Positions 1 through 6,347 of a stretch of DNA of 8,018 nucleotides are shown in pieces (the stretch's first letter is position 1; each line of letters begins with the position of its first letter). The position numbers and the translations under genes were made by a program. The notes beneath the pieces were generated by a model. That model had not been told where the DNA came from and did not search any database. It saw nothing but the letters and a program-made list of their open reading frames with translations. The stretch lies in the NCBI GenBank assembly GCA_029250565.1, contig JAQXFA010000137.1:1-8018 (forward strand), read 5' to 3'. The stretch is from Candidatus Thalassarchaeaceae archaeon (lineage in GTDB: Archaea; Thermoplasmatota; Poseidoniia; Poseidoniales; Thalassarchaeaceae).

Positions 1-566
1 AATGTGTTTTCTATTGTGTGTGTTGTTAAGAAACCATCTTGAACATTCAAGAAGGGGGTTGAACTTGCTTCAGCAGCTCTTCTGCAAATTAGTGCAAGGT
101 CTCCTGCTTCCTGGGCATTTCTAGCAAAAAGAATTGCCCACCCAACATCTGACACACCCATTATGTCATCGTGACCTGCGTGAACATTGAGTGACTGACT
201 TGTCATTGCTCTTGAGCCAATATGGAACACTATTGGAAGTCGTTTACCGCTAATGACATAGAGAACCTCCTTCATCAAAATAAGTCCTTGGCCACTTGTG
301 AAATTGGTGACACGTCCGCCAGCGAGTGCAAACCCTTCTGCTGCAGATGCTGACGAATGTTCTGATTCCGGCTCAATGAAAGCTAATCTAGTTCCCCAAA
401 GATTCTCTTTACCGTTTGAAACTTCCATGTTGTAACCAACACCCATGGTTGTTGAGGAGGTTATCGGATAGGCACACGAACCATCGGTTATGTGACTCTC
501 TACCCAGACAATATTTCCAGCGCCATCGGTAGTTGTTGGGATTCCTGGATATTCTACATCAGCCAT
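1..566 (-). CDS. Pyruvate:ferredoxin/flavodoxin-type 2-oxoacid oxidoreductase, N-terminal part (cut by window edge)
   Basis: The 188 visible codons match domain I (pyrimidine-binding half) of pyruvate:ferredoxin oxidoreductases. These cytoplasmic TPP and iron-sulfur enzymes convert a 2-oxoacid plus CoA into acyl-CoA, CO2 and reduced ferredoxin. Visible landmarks are DGSCAYPIT around residues 28-36 (the substrate-side Thr loop), a Glu-rich stretch around 65-75 leading into FTSGQGLILM at 89-98 (compare TASQGLLLM in the family), GSRAMTSQSLN at 117-127 holding the expected substrate Arg (R119), GHDDIM at 131-136, and NVQDGFLTTH at 174-183. The usual PITPS(S/T)P loop reads PITSSTT here. The ATG at 566 is chosen because GAGGGTGAT lies four bases upstream on this strand and because the family's domain I begins just after it. 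The C-terminus and iron-sulfur domains lie outside the window, so pyruvate cannot be told from another 2-oxoacid, nor a fused (NifJ-like) from a split (PorA-like) enzyme. Confidence 0.85.
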   Translation of the reverse strand, partial: MADVEYPGIPTTTDGAGNIVWVESHITDGSCAYPITSSTTMGVGYNMEVSNGKENLWGTRLAFIEPESEHSSASAAEGFALAGGRVTNFTSGQGLILMKEVLYVISGKRLPIVFHIGSRAMTSQSLNVHAGHDDIMGVSDVGWAILFARNAQEAGDLALICRRAAEASSTPFLNVQDGFLTTHTIENT

Positions 567-580
567 ATAATCACCCTCAA
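567..580 (-). promoter_or_regulatory. Ribosome binding site of the 2-oxoacid oxidoreductase gene
   Basis: On the minus strand GAGGGTGAT (578-570) closely matches the archaeal anti-SD complement GGAGGTGAT and sits four bases before the ATG at 566. It fixes the start of the gene. No convincing TATA box was found in the 77-base gap back to the upstream gene, so read-through from that gene is possible. Confidence 0.7.
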
Positions 581-643
581 TTTTTGTGGTCTAGAGTACT
601 GTGCGACCCAAAGGGACGGTCATTACGACTTGGGGGGCTCATA

Positions 644-2068
644 TTACCGTTTGTAGTTTGAAACCGTTTCAATTGTTCTAAATGAGGGATGAATAGGTGG
701 CTGCCAATTACCATTTTTACCTGCATGATCAAGAAGATGCCAGTACAATGAATTAACCATGTAACTCGGTGTCAAAAGGGCATTTTCATTAACGCATTTT
801 GCATCTTTAGTGACTTTCATCCACTGTCTTTTAGCTAAACTTTTCAGTAGTGGGATTCGAAGGGCGGGACCTGTTACCGGGATACCAAAGCGAGAATACC
901 AAAATCGTTCAACCAAACCCTTCCTCCAAGCGGTGTCTCTCACATTTTCAAATCCTGATTTCATACCGACCTTTCTATCGCTAACCTTGGTCACACTTCC
1001 CGAGGAATCAAGTGTGATTCCATATTCACTTAACACCTCAATCATCCAAGGAGCGATGTAACCTCCAGGAGCGCGGAACCAAGGACGGAATTTTTCTCCT
1101 GCAAAAGCCGATATTTTCCCCATTGAAAATGATAGTTCATTGGCAAATCCAACTCTATCTTCTGGCCATGCAGACCAGCACCTGTGCTTATTCCCATGAC
1201 AACCAATAGTAATGGTTTCATCATGCTGTAAAAGTTGTTTCAAATTAGTAGCAAAATCCACATCATCTAATTGCTCACTGATGACAAACAGAGTTACAGG
1301 TAATCCTTTCCCTTGGTTCTCCCTCCATCGAAAGAATCCCTCCCAAGATTTAGCCAACGTTTCACTCATTTTGTACGCTTGAGGAGAATTTCTCTGTGAT
1401 CGTTTTGGATGGCCGTAAACTCTGGGGTGATGAGATAAATCATCCGTGTCTAATGAAAGCCAAACATTACCTTCCTGAGCATTTTCTATTTCAGTTAAAG
1501 GTAATCGAGGCAGTATGAAGGTGATGTGGTGACGCATTTCACCAGCAATTTCAACCTCACCATCAACCCATTCTACTCTTTCACCCCGCCATTTCTTGAC
1601 TATGGAATTACAAGTTGCTAATCCAGCTTCATTCTTTGGGTCGACTGTAATTTCTACAGCAGTAGGGCTACCTTGGGTGGTTGAAATCCAATCTAGTGAC
1701 TTGTTTGCTGCACGTTTAGCAATCCCCCTTCTAGTCGCAGATCTACGAACCCAATAGCCAAGATTCCAATGAGCTTCGCGTACCCTAGTGAATCGGTCAA
1801 ATGCCACAAGACCGAGTAATTCCTCATTTGATTGGTCAATAATTACCCAATGATGTGCACGGCCAATTTTACCACCTCTACCAACATCATACAGATACTG
1901 TTCAAGTTGAACATGCATTTCATCTTCAACATCATACCAAGGCAAGCCACCAATGACTTCTGGCAGTGATTCCTCAAATGCAATGATTAGTTGATCAAGG
2001 TATTCGATACCAGCGGGCCGCAGTAATAACTCATCATCAATGATGAGGGTCGGTGTGGCGTGCATCAT
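644..2068 (-). CDS. GNAT acetyltransferase fused to NodB-type polysaccharide deacetylase
   Basis: This is a 474-residue two-domain protein. Residues about 6-190 resemble RimJ/RimL-type GNAT N-acyltransferases: ELLLRPAG at the first strand, a WVIID..EELLGLVAFD strand pair, and GYWVRRSATRRGIAKRA around 104-120 carrying the RxxGIA-like acetyl-CoA loop. Residues about 195-465 resemble the NodB/polysaccharide deacetylase fold: SLDTDD at 205-210 (catalytic/metal Asp motif), GCHGNKH at 289-295 (HxxxH metal ligands), FRAPGGY at 331-337 (motif 3), and IHPSF near 459-463 as a possible last His motif. The D-H-H metal triad therefore looks intact. No signal peptide or membrane segment is visible, so the protein is probably cytoplasmic, unlike most cell-wall deacetylases. 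The ATG at 2068 is chosen over an in-frame TTG at 2113 (15 codons longer, no ribosome binding site) because the GNAT fold begins right after it and a TATA-like box lies 29 bases upstream. The substrate is unknown; an amino sugar or nucleotide sugar is only a guess. Confidence 0.85.
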   Translation of the reverse strand: MMHATPTLIIDDELLLRPAGIEYLDQLIIAFEESLPEVIGGLPWYDVEDEMHVQLEQYLYDVGRGGKIGRAHHWVIIDQSNEELLGLVAFDRFTRVREAHWNLGYWVRRSATRRGIAKRAANKSLDWISTTQGSPTAVEITVDPKNEAGLATCNSIVKKWRGERVEWVDGEVEIAGEMRHHITFILPRLPLTEIENAQEGNVWLSLDTDDLSHHPRVYGHPKRSQRNSPQAYKMSETLAKSWEGFFRWRENQGKGLPVTLFVISEQLDDVDFATNLKQLLQHDETITIGCHGNKHRCWSAWPEDRVGFANELSFSMGKISAFAGEKFRPWFRAPGGYIAPWMIEVLSEYGITLDSSGSVTKVSDRKVGMKSGFENVRDTAWRKGLVERFWYSRFGIPVTGPALRIPLLKSLAKRQWMKVTKDAKCVNENALLTPSYMVNSLYWHLLDHAGKNGNWQPPIHPSFRTIETVSNYKR

Positions 2069-2091
2069 GATGCTCGAATGGCTATGTGGTG

Positions 2092-2100
2092 TTATGATTT
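2092..2100 (-). promoter_or_regulatory. Candidate TATA-like box for the GNAT-deacetylase gene
   Basis: Minus-strand AAATCATAA begins 32 bases and its TCATAA core 29 bases before the ATG at 2068. That spacing would give a leaderless transcript. No Shine-Dalgarno sequence precedes this ATG, which fits. The box lies just inside the longer TTG-initiated reading frame. It is weak in sequence. Confidence 0.25.
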
Positions 2101-2125
2101 TGCCAAACAACAATGCCTGTGAAAA

Positions 2126-2836
2126 TCAGATAAGTGGGTGATTGTACTGCAACACCTCGCCACGGTCAAGGACGAGTAATCGATCAGGTTCTAGTTCAAC
2201 CCAATGTTCTCCTGTGAGTTGCTGTGTAGATACTAAAGCTGCTCCACCATACGATTTAGAGCGACGGATGAGGTAAATTGGTTTGTTTGGATAGTGGTGG
2301 AAAACATACATCATACTACCATCTGAAATTAGTAAATTTAGATTGATGTTTTCTCCATAGCGTTCAAACACAGTTGCAATTGCGTGTTTTAGAGCAGGAA
2401 TTGTACCGCGTATTTCCCCGCGGGATTGATAGCACTCAACCTCATCCATGATGTGATTGAATATTTGCTCTGAATCTGTATCACCTTCAGCCATAGGGTG
2501 GTCATCTGCGCCACTGACCCAACCATTGTGGGCAAAAATCCAATCTCTACCACGGTATTGCCTAACAAATGGATGACAATTGCAGGTGACCTGGCTACCA
2601 TGAGTAGCGTAGCGCACGTGTGCAATGAGGTTTGTACTACGGGCTTCATCAATTGATTCTAGGAATTGCTCTGAATAATCCGCTCGACCAGGAGCACGCT
2701 CTATTCGAGCCATTCCTTCCTCATACCAACCAACTCCCCATCCATGGGGATTTCGCGAGGAGAAACCTGCAAAACGTGGTAAACTTCGTGTTGCTCTATC
2801 TTCTTGATTACAACTCATACCAAATAAATCGCACAT
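2126..2836 (-). CDS. Class II glutamine amidotransferase (YafJ/EgtC-like)
   Basis: The gene encodes a 236-residue N-terminal-nucleophile amidohydrolase predicted to hydrolyse the side-chain amide of glutamine, or a related gamma-glutamyl amide. The start MCDLFGMS places the catalytic Cys at position 2, which fixes the ATG at 2836, since Met must be removed to free it. Other family landmarks are PHGWGVGWY at 30-38, AHVRYATHG at 72-80 (substrate Arg), FAHNGWV at 101-107 (Asn-Gly oxyanion loop) and GDTDSEQIF at 118-126. The length is close to that of E. coli YafJ, and no synthase domain is attached. The amide acceptor is therefore either a separate protein or absent, and the biological reaction is unknown. 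An ergothioneine-type EgtC role is unsupported because no Egt genes are visible. It follows the zinc-ribbon gene by 45 bases and precedes the acetyltransferase-deacetylase gene. No ribosome binding site is seen, but a TATA-like box lies 29 bases upstream. Confidence 0.88.
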   Translation of the reverse strand: MCDLFGMSCNQEDRATRSLPRFAGFSSRNPHGWGVGWYEEGMARIERAPGRADYSEQFLESIDEARSTNLIAHVRYATHGSQVTCNCHPFVRQYRGRDWIFAHNGWVSGADDHPMAEGDTDSEQIFNHIMDEVECYQSRGEIRGTIPALKHAIATVFERYGENINLNLLISDGSMMYVFHHYPNKPIYLIRRSKSYGGAALVSTQQLTGEHWVELEPDRLLVLDRGEVLQYNHPLI

Positions 2837-2859
2837 ACAACATGAGATGTTTCCATCCC

Positions 2860-2866
2860 TTATGAA
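2860..2866 (-). promoter_or_regulatory. Candidate TATA-like box for the glutamine amidotransferase gene
   Basis: Minus-strand TTCATAA has its TCATAA core starting 29 bases before the ATG at 2836, the distance expected for a leaderless archaeal transcript. The absence of a Shine-Dalgarno match before a start that is fixed by the catalytic Cys supports leaderless initiation. The motif is short and could be chance. Confidence 0.28.
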
Positions 2867-2881
2867 CCCATCAAATTATGA

Positions 2882-4192
2882 TTACATTCCTAGGCTTGTG
2901 AGTGCTGTTGCCACATGTTGGTCTTCTGGATGAAGTCTACGTGCTGTCTCAAGCATTCGGCGAAGTGCCTCTTCCCGGCCCAATTTTTTGAGTACAACCC
3001 CTACATGGAAAAGAATCTCTTTCCGGTCCCCAAGATGAGGCCCTAATTTGTCAAGATCTCTAGCCGCACCATCCAAATCACCACCCTTCACTGATTCCAT
3101 CACTTGCCGCAATTTCCTCTTTACAATTAGGTCATCATAGGATTCGCCTTGTGGCCATGGCCACATCTGATCATCTAGAGAAGGAGGGGTTACCGATGGT
3201 GATTCAGCATCAACATCCAATCCTGCATCCTGTTTGAATGCGTTAGCATCTGGTCTTGATGACGGCACAGCTGGTAATGCTGGAGTTGTTGGTACCGAAG
3301 GAAGCGCAGGCGCCTTAGTTGCTACAGCTCCGTTTGAAGCAGTAGAATTCAAACTCGGAAGTTTTGGAATTTCTGGTTTAGCTACTGGTGTAGAGCTTGG
3401 GGCTGGGGTTGCATTCACTTGCGGTGTTGCCGGTAGAGCTGGTGGAGTCGTTGCTGGAGTCTCCGGGGTTGTAGTTGGTACTGGAGTCGGTGTGGGAACC
3501 ACCACTGGCTCGACCGCCACTGGTACGACCACAGGTTCGGCCACTGGTTCAGCCACTGGTTCGGCTTCAGCAGTAGAAATTGGCTGTGAATTATCTTCTG
3601 ATGAGGTTTCTTGTTTCTCCTCTGGTACCTCAGATGGGTCGGATAATGGCTCATCTTCTGTGGAACTTTCCGTAACCCCTTTTGGCAATAACGGCACAAC
3701 TAGATCAACCTGATGAGTTGGCTCTTCAACTGTCTCAACTTCCTTTGAGCTAGGGACTACGAACTTCTCCACATTCTTGGGTGCATCTGATGTGCTGAGT
3801 TCATATTCACCGTCTTCTAATTCTTCAGCAACTTTAGGAACTTGACTTGGTGCATCTGCTTCAATGGCTGCAAAGTTAGGTGCCGCAGATAAAGCGACCG
3901 CCTCTGAATCCTCTTCATACTGACTGACATCAATCGTCACATCATCGATTTCAAAGGTATGTTTTGACCAATCAACAACCTCACCATCATCGCCATCTTC
4001 ATCCTCGGCTAACAATTCATCAAAAATAGATGTGCTAACTTCTTCAGAAACGCTCTCATCTTGGTCAATAATACTCTTTCCAAGTTGATGGTAACACTTC
4101 GGGCATTCTTCCGTTCCATCGGGGGATACTTCGCTGCATAAAGGGCAGGTTATGCCTGCCTCTTCCTTTGACTTGCGCCAGCGTCCGAACAT
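2882..4192 (-). CDS. Zinc-ribbon protein with long disordered Pro-rich middle and helical C-terminus
   Basis: The protein has 436 residues and no recognised specific function. Near the N-terminus, CPLC and CPKC (Cys 16, 19, 30, 33) form a CX2C-X10-CX2C zinc ribbon. Residues about 45-200 are strongly acidic (a run such as EDEDGDDGE), and residues about 205-320 are rich in Pro, Thr, Val and Ala, including an AEPV repeat; both regions should be disordered. Residues about 355-436 are predicted helical, with leucine/alanine spacing like TPR-type hairpins (for example DLDGAARDLDKLG and KLGREEALRRMLETA). No signal peptide or membrane segment is seen, so it is probably a cytoplasmic adaptor or binding protein. 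The ATG at 4192 is preferred to an in-frame GTG at 4216: GAGG sits three bases before the ATG, and a TATA-like box about 35 bases upstream would place the transcript start after the GTG. It is the first gene of the leftward cluster. Confidence 0.8.
   Translation of the reverse strand: MFGRWRKSKEEAGITCPLCSEVSPDGTEECPKCYHQLGKSIIDQDESVSEEVSTSIFDELLAEDEDGDDGEVVDWSKHTFEIDDVTIDVSQYEEDSEAVALSAAPNFAAIEADAPSQVPKVAEELEDGEYELSTSDAPKNVEKFVVPSSKEVETVEEPTHQVDLVVPLLPKGVTESSTEDEPLSDPSEVPEEKQETSSEDNSQPISTAEAEPVAEPVAEPVVVPVAVEPVVVPTPTPVPTTTPETPATTPPALPATPQVNATPAPSSTPVAKPEIPKLPSLNSTASNGAVATKAPALPSVPTTPALPAVPSSRPDANAFKQDAGLDVDAESPSVTPPSLDDQMWPWPQGESYDDLIVKRKLRQVMESVKGGDLDGAARDLDKLGPHLGDRKEILFHVGVVLKKLGREEALRRMLETARRLHPEDQHVATALTSLGM
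3529..3564 (-). repeat. Three 12-bp tandem repeats coding for AEPV
   Basis: Plus-strand units of 12 bases at 3529-3540, 3541-3552 and 3553-3564 follow CCACTGGTTCGG with one change each in the first two. Read on the minus strand in the gene's frame they give successive Ala-Glu-Pro-Val units. Weaker related copies continue leftward into the Val/Pro-rich part. This is an in-frame coding repeat within the disordered linker. Confidence 0.75.
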
Positions 4193-4223
4193 TTGCCTCG
4201 TTCTATATCCGCGCACGATTAAG

Positions 4224-4231
4224 GTATAATA
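4224..4231 (-). promoter_or_regulatory. Candidate TATA-like box for the zinc-ribbon gene
   Basis: Minus-strand TATTATAC, preceded by GTGAG, lies with its centre about 35 bases before the ATG at 4192. Typical archaeal spacing puts the transcript start roughly 8-12 bases before that ATG, leaving a short leader that contains the GAGG ribosome binding site. The element is a near palindrome (GTATAATAC on the plus strand), so it could also be read rightward, although it is about 90 bases from the helicase start. Confidence 0.4.
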
Positions 4232-4270
4232 CTCACCATCTGCTGTATAGTTGATTCATCCGCCTACGGC

Positions 4271-4277
4271 GATATTT
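4271..4277 (+). promoter_or_regulatory. Weak candidate TATA-like box for the helicase gene
   Basis: GATATTT is the closest AT-rich element before the GTG at 4321. Its usual spacing would start transcription near 4300. The sequence match is poor. The rest of 4232-4320 shows no tRNA, hairpin or strong Shine-Dalgarno sequence; GGAAGG at 4285-4290 is too far from the GTG to serve it. Confidence 0.2.
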
Positions 4278-4320
4278 CACAATTGGAAGGTTGAAAGACA
4301 ACAGATGGTCCGCCTAAAAT

Positions 4321-6336
4321 GTGGCAGATGAAAAGCGGGGTGGCGTTCGACGTCTCAAACCGGGTGATGGTTCAGACTTGCCTTCACCCACACTTGATGG
4401 TGAGACCACTCGTTTCATCCGTGCCCAAGATTTTCATAGCCGCTATTCTCGATTAATCACTTGGGAACTTGAAGATGAAATGGCACAAGTTGAAGAGCGT
4501 CTGCGCCATTGGTCTAAGCAAAAGTTGGTAGAGCATGGCTACACACTGATTGGTGTAATAGCTAGAAATAGCGGCTGGTTATTTGGTGACAGAGTAGTAA
4601 AATTCTCTGCCCAAAAAGGACAGAATCTAGGTAACCATAGGTTTTCACAGGGAGATATTGTCACAATATGCCGTAATAATCCACTAAAAGAAAGTCCTGT
4701 TGAAGGAATTGTTCTAACCCGAAAACGTAACTCTATCTCGATTGTTGTTTCAGAAAACCTTGAGAAAGTTCGTACTGGAACTTGGCGCATTGATCGAGGG
4801 GCAAACAGAGTTGCTCATGATAGAATGCAGGACGCACTCCGTGAAATTCTTCGAGATGACCCTCCAACAACACTCTCAGATTTACTACTTGGTAAACCAA
4901 GAGACATTAATGATTCAGCCAAAATGAGGCCTGAATTCCGCGGCATAAAATGGCGTGATGTCTATACTCCAAATGAACTAAATGAAAGCCAAGGAGAGGC
5001 TTTTGAAAAAGCCATGACATCTAGACTTAGTCTGATTCAAGGACCGCCTGGAACTGGTAAAACCCATACCGCTGTAAGGATTCTTCAAGGGTGGGCAAAG
5101 CAAGGCACTGGTCCAATTTTAGCGACTGCAGATAGTAATGTAGCAGTTGATAATCTGCTTGAGGGGCTATTGGACCTCGGTGTTAAAGCGGTTAGAATCG
5201 GTCAACCAGTAAAAGTGAGATCACATCTCAGGTCTGCAACAGTACGAGCAAGAATAGAAGAACACCCACTTCAAGAAGAGGTCCAGGAATTACTAGGTCT
5301 TCAAGAAAGTCTACAACGTCGTCTGCCTACTTTCAAAGGTAAGGAAAAAGGGCTCGCACATCGTGACTTAAAGATGGGATGGAAAGCGATTAGAGCACTT
5401 GAAACATCAATGAATGATGATGTTCTTGATAGCGCTGAAGTCATTTGCTCCACATGTATTGGTGTAGGACATCAGATTCTTGGGCAACGGAAATTTTCCA
5501 ATATTCTAATTGATGAGGCGACTCAAGCAATTGAACCGGCGACATGGGTTCCAATCATGCGAAGTTGTCGCCGCCTTGTTTTAGTTGGAGATCATCGCCA
5601 ACTTCCACCTACCGTAATTTCTCGTCGAGCCGAACAAGATGGTTTGAGGCGAAGTCTGTTCGAGCGCATGATTGATGTTGGAATGATTCCAACCATGCTC
5701 AAAACTCAATATCGAATGCATCCTGTGATTGCGGAATATTCGTCAGCACGCTATTATGATAATCAACTTGAGAATGGAGTTAGCGCGGATGATAGAATTG
5801 CACCTGCCGGCTTCTTATGGCCTGATTGGAATGCGCCTGTTGCTTTTGTTCCAATAGATGGAGCTGAGGAGTTAGCGGTTGACGGTAAATCACGTATCAA
5901 CCGAGATGAAGCTGGATGGGTTGTGAAAATAGTTGACCAATTACTCAGCGCTGGTGACTTAGAACCTTCAGATATCGGAGTAGTTTCTCCTTACAGCGGT
6001 CAAGTGCAATTACTGACAGATTTGTTTGATGGAAAAGGAATTCTAGCAGGCGAAGGCGATGAAGAATCAGGTGGCCTTGAAATCCGAAGTATTGATGGAT
6101 ATCAAGGGCGTGAAAAAGAAGTCATTGTTCTATCAACAGTAAGAGCAAATCATGACGGTGAAGTAGGATTCTTATCGGACCACAGGAGGCTCAACGTTGC
6201 CATCACTAGACCACGCCGCGGCCTAATCGTTGTGGGGTGTGCTGACACCCTTCGTCATGATGGAGATTGGGAGGGCTGGCTTGATTGGGTTAGAGATAGG
6301 AAACTTGAGGCGTGGCACGTCCTCCAGAGTTATTGA
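4321..6336 (+). CDS. Superfamily 1 Upf1-like DNA/RNA helicase
   Basis: This 671-residue ATP-dependent helicase belongs to the Upf1/IGHMBP2/Dna2-like group (SF1B, 5'-to-3' in characterised relatives). All core motifs are present in order: Q-motif NESQ at 221-224, Walker A GPPGTGKT at 241-248, motif Ia ATADSNVAVDNL at 268-279, Walker B IDEATQ at 397-402, motif III GDHRQLPP at 423-430, motif IV QYRMHP at 463-468, motif V IDGYQGREKE at 591-600, and motif VI NVAITRPRRG at 625-634. Residues about 35-160 look like the coil plus small beta-barrel (1B) that precedes the core in Upf1-like enzymes. No nuclease, zinc-finger (CH) or R3H domain is seen, so this is a minimal form. The GTG at 4321 is the first start after an in-frame TAA at 4315. 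The next Met (codon 54) would cut into the conserved N-terminal region. No ribosome binding site precedes the GTG. Whether the substrate is RNA or DNA cannot be told. The RDD gene follows after 11 bases, probably on the same transcript. Confidence 0.92.
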   Translation: MADEKRGGVRRLKPGDGSDLPSPTLDGETTRFIRAQDFHSRYSRLITWELEDEMAQVEERLRHWSKQKLVEHGYTLIGVIARNSGWLFGDRVVKFSAQKGQNLGNHRFSQGDIVTICRNNPLKESPVEGIVLTRKRNSISIVVSENLEKVRTGTWRIDRGANRVAHDRMQDALREILRDDPPTTLSDLLLGKPRDINDSAKMRPEFRGIKWRDVYTPNELNESQGEAFEKAMTSRLSLIQGPPGTGKTHTAVRILQGWAKQGTGPILATADSNVAVDNLLEGLLDLGVKAVRIGQPVKVRSHLRSATVRARIEEHPLQEEVQELLGLQESLQRRLPTFKGKEKGLAHRDLKMGWKAIRALETSMNDDVLDSAEVICSTCIGVGHQILGQRKFSNILIDEATQAIEPATWVPIMRSCRRLVLVGDHRQLPPTVISRRAEQDGLRRSLFERMIDVGMIPTMLKTQYRMHPVIAEYSSARYYDNQLENGVSADDRIAPAGFLWPDWNAPVAFVPIDGAEELAVDGKSRINRDEAGWVVKIVDQLLSAGDLEPSDIGVVSPYSGQVQLLTDLFDGKGILAGEGDEESGGLEIRSIDGYQGREKEVIVLSTVRANHDGEVGFLSDHRRLNVAITRPRRGLIVVGCADTLRHDGDWEGWLDWVRDRKLEAWHVLQSY

Positions 6337-6347
6337 GAGGTGGCGAG
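6337..6347 (+). promoter_or_regulatory. Ribosome binding site of the RDD-family gene
   Basis: GAGGTGG at 6337-6343, directly after the helicase stop codon, matches the archaeal Shine-Dalgarno consensus and lies four bases before the ATG at 6348. It decides this start against an in-frame GTG at 6312 that would overlap the helicase by 25 bases. Confidence 0.75.

Noticed and set aside
607..615. CCCAAAGGG short inverted repeat between the first two minus-strand genes
   Set aside because: A three-base stem with a three-base loop and no T-tract is too short for a terminator or operator claim.
810..1061. 83-codon plus-strand ORF
   Set aside because: Antisense to the deacetylase domain, with no recognisable motif or start signal.
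3234..3713. 159-codon plus-strand ORF rich in Gly, Ser, Thr and Val
   Set aside because: It lies wholly opposite the Pro/Thr-rich linker of the zinc-ribbon gene. Its composition is the mirror of that repeat-rich coding strand, and no start signal precedes it.
6312..6347. Upstream GTG start for the RDD gene
   Set aside because: It would overlap the helicase by 25 bases, while the ATG at 6348 has a well-placed GAGGTGG.
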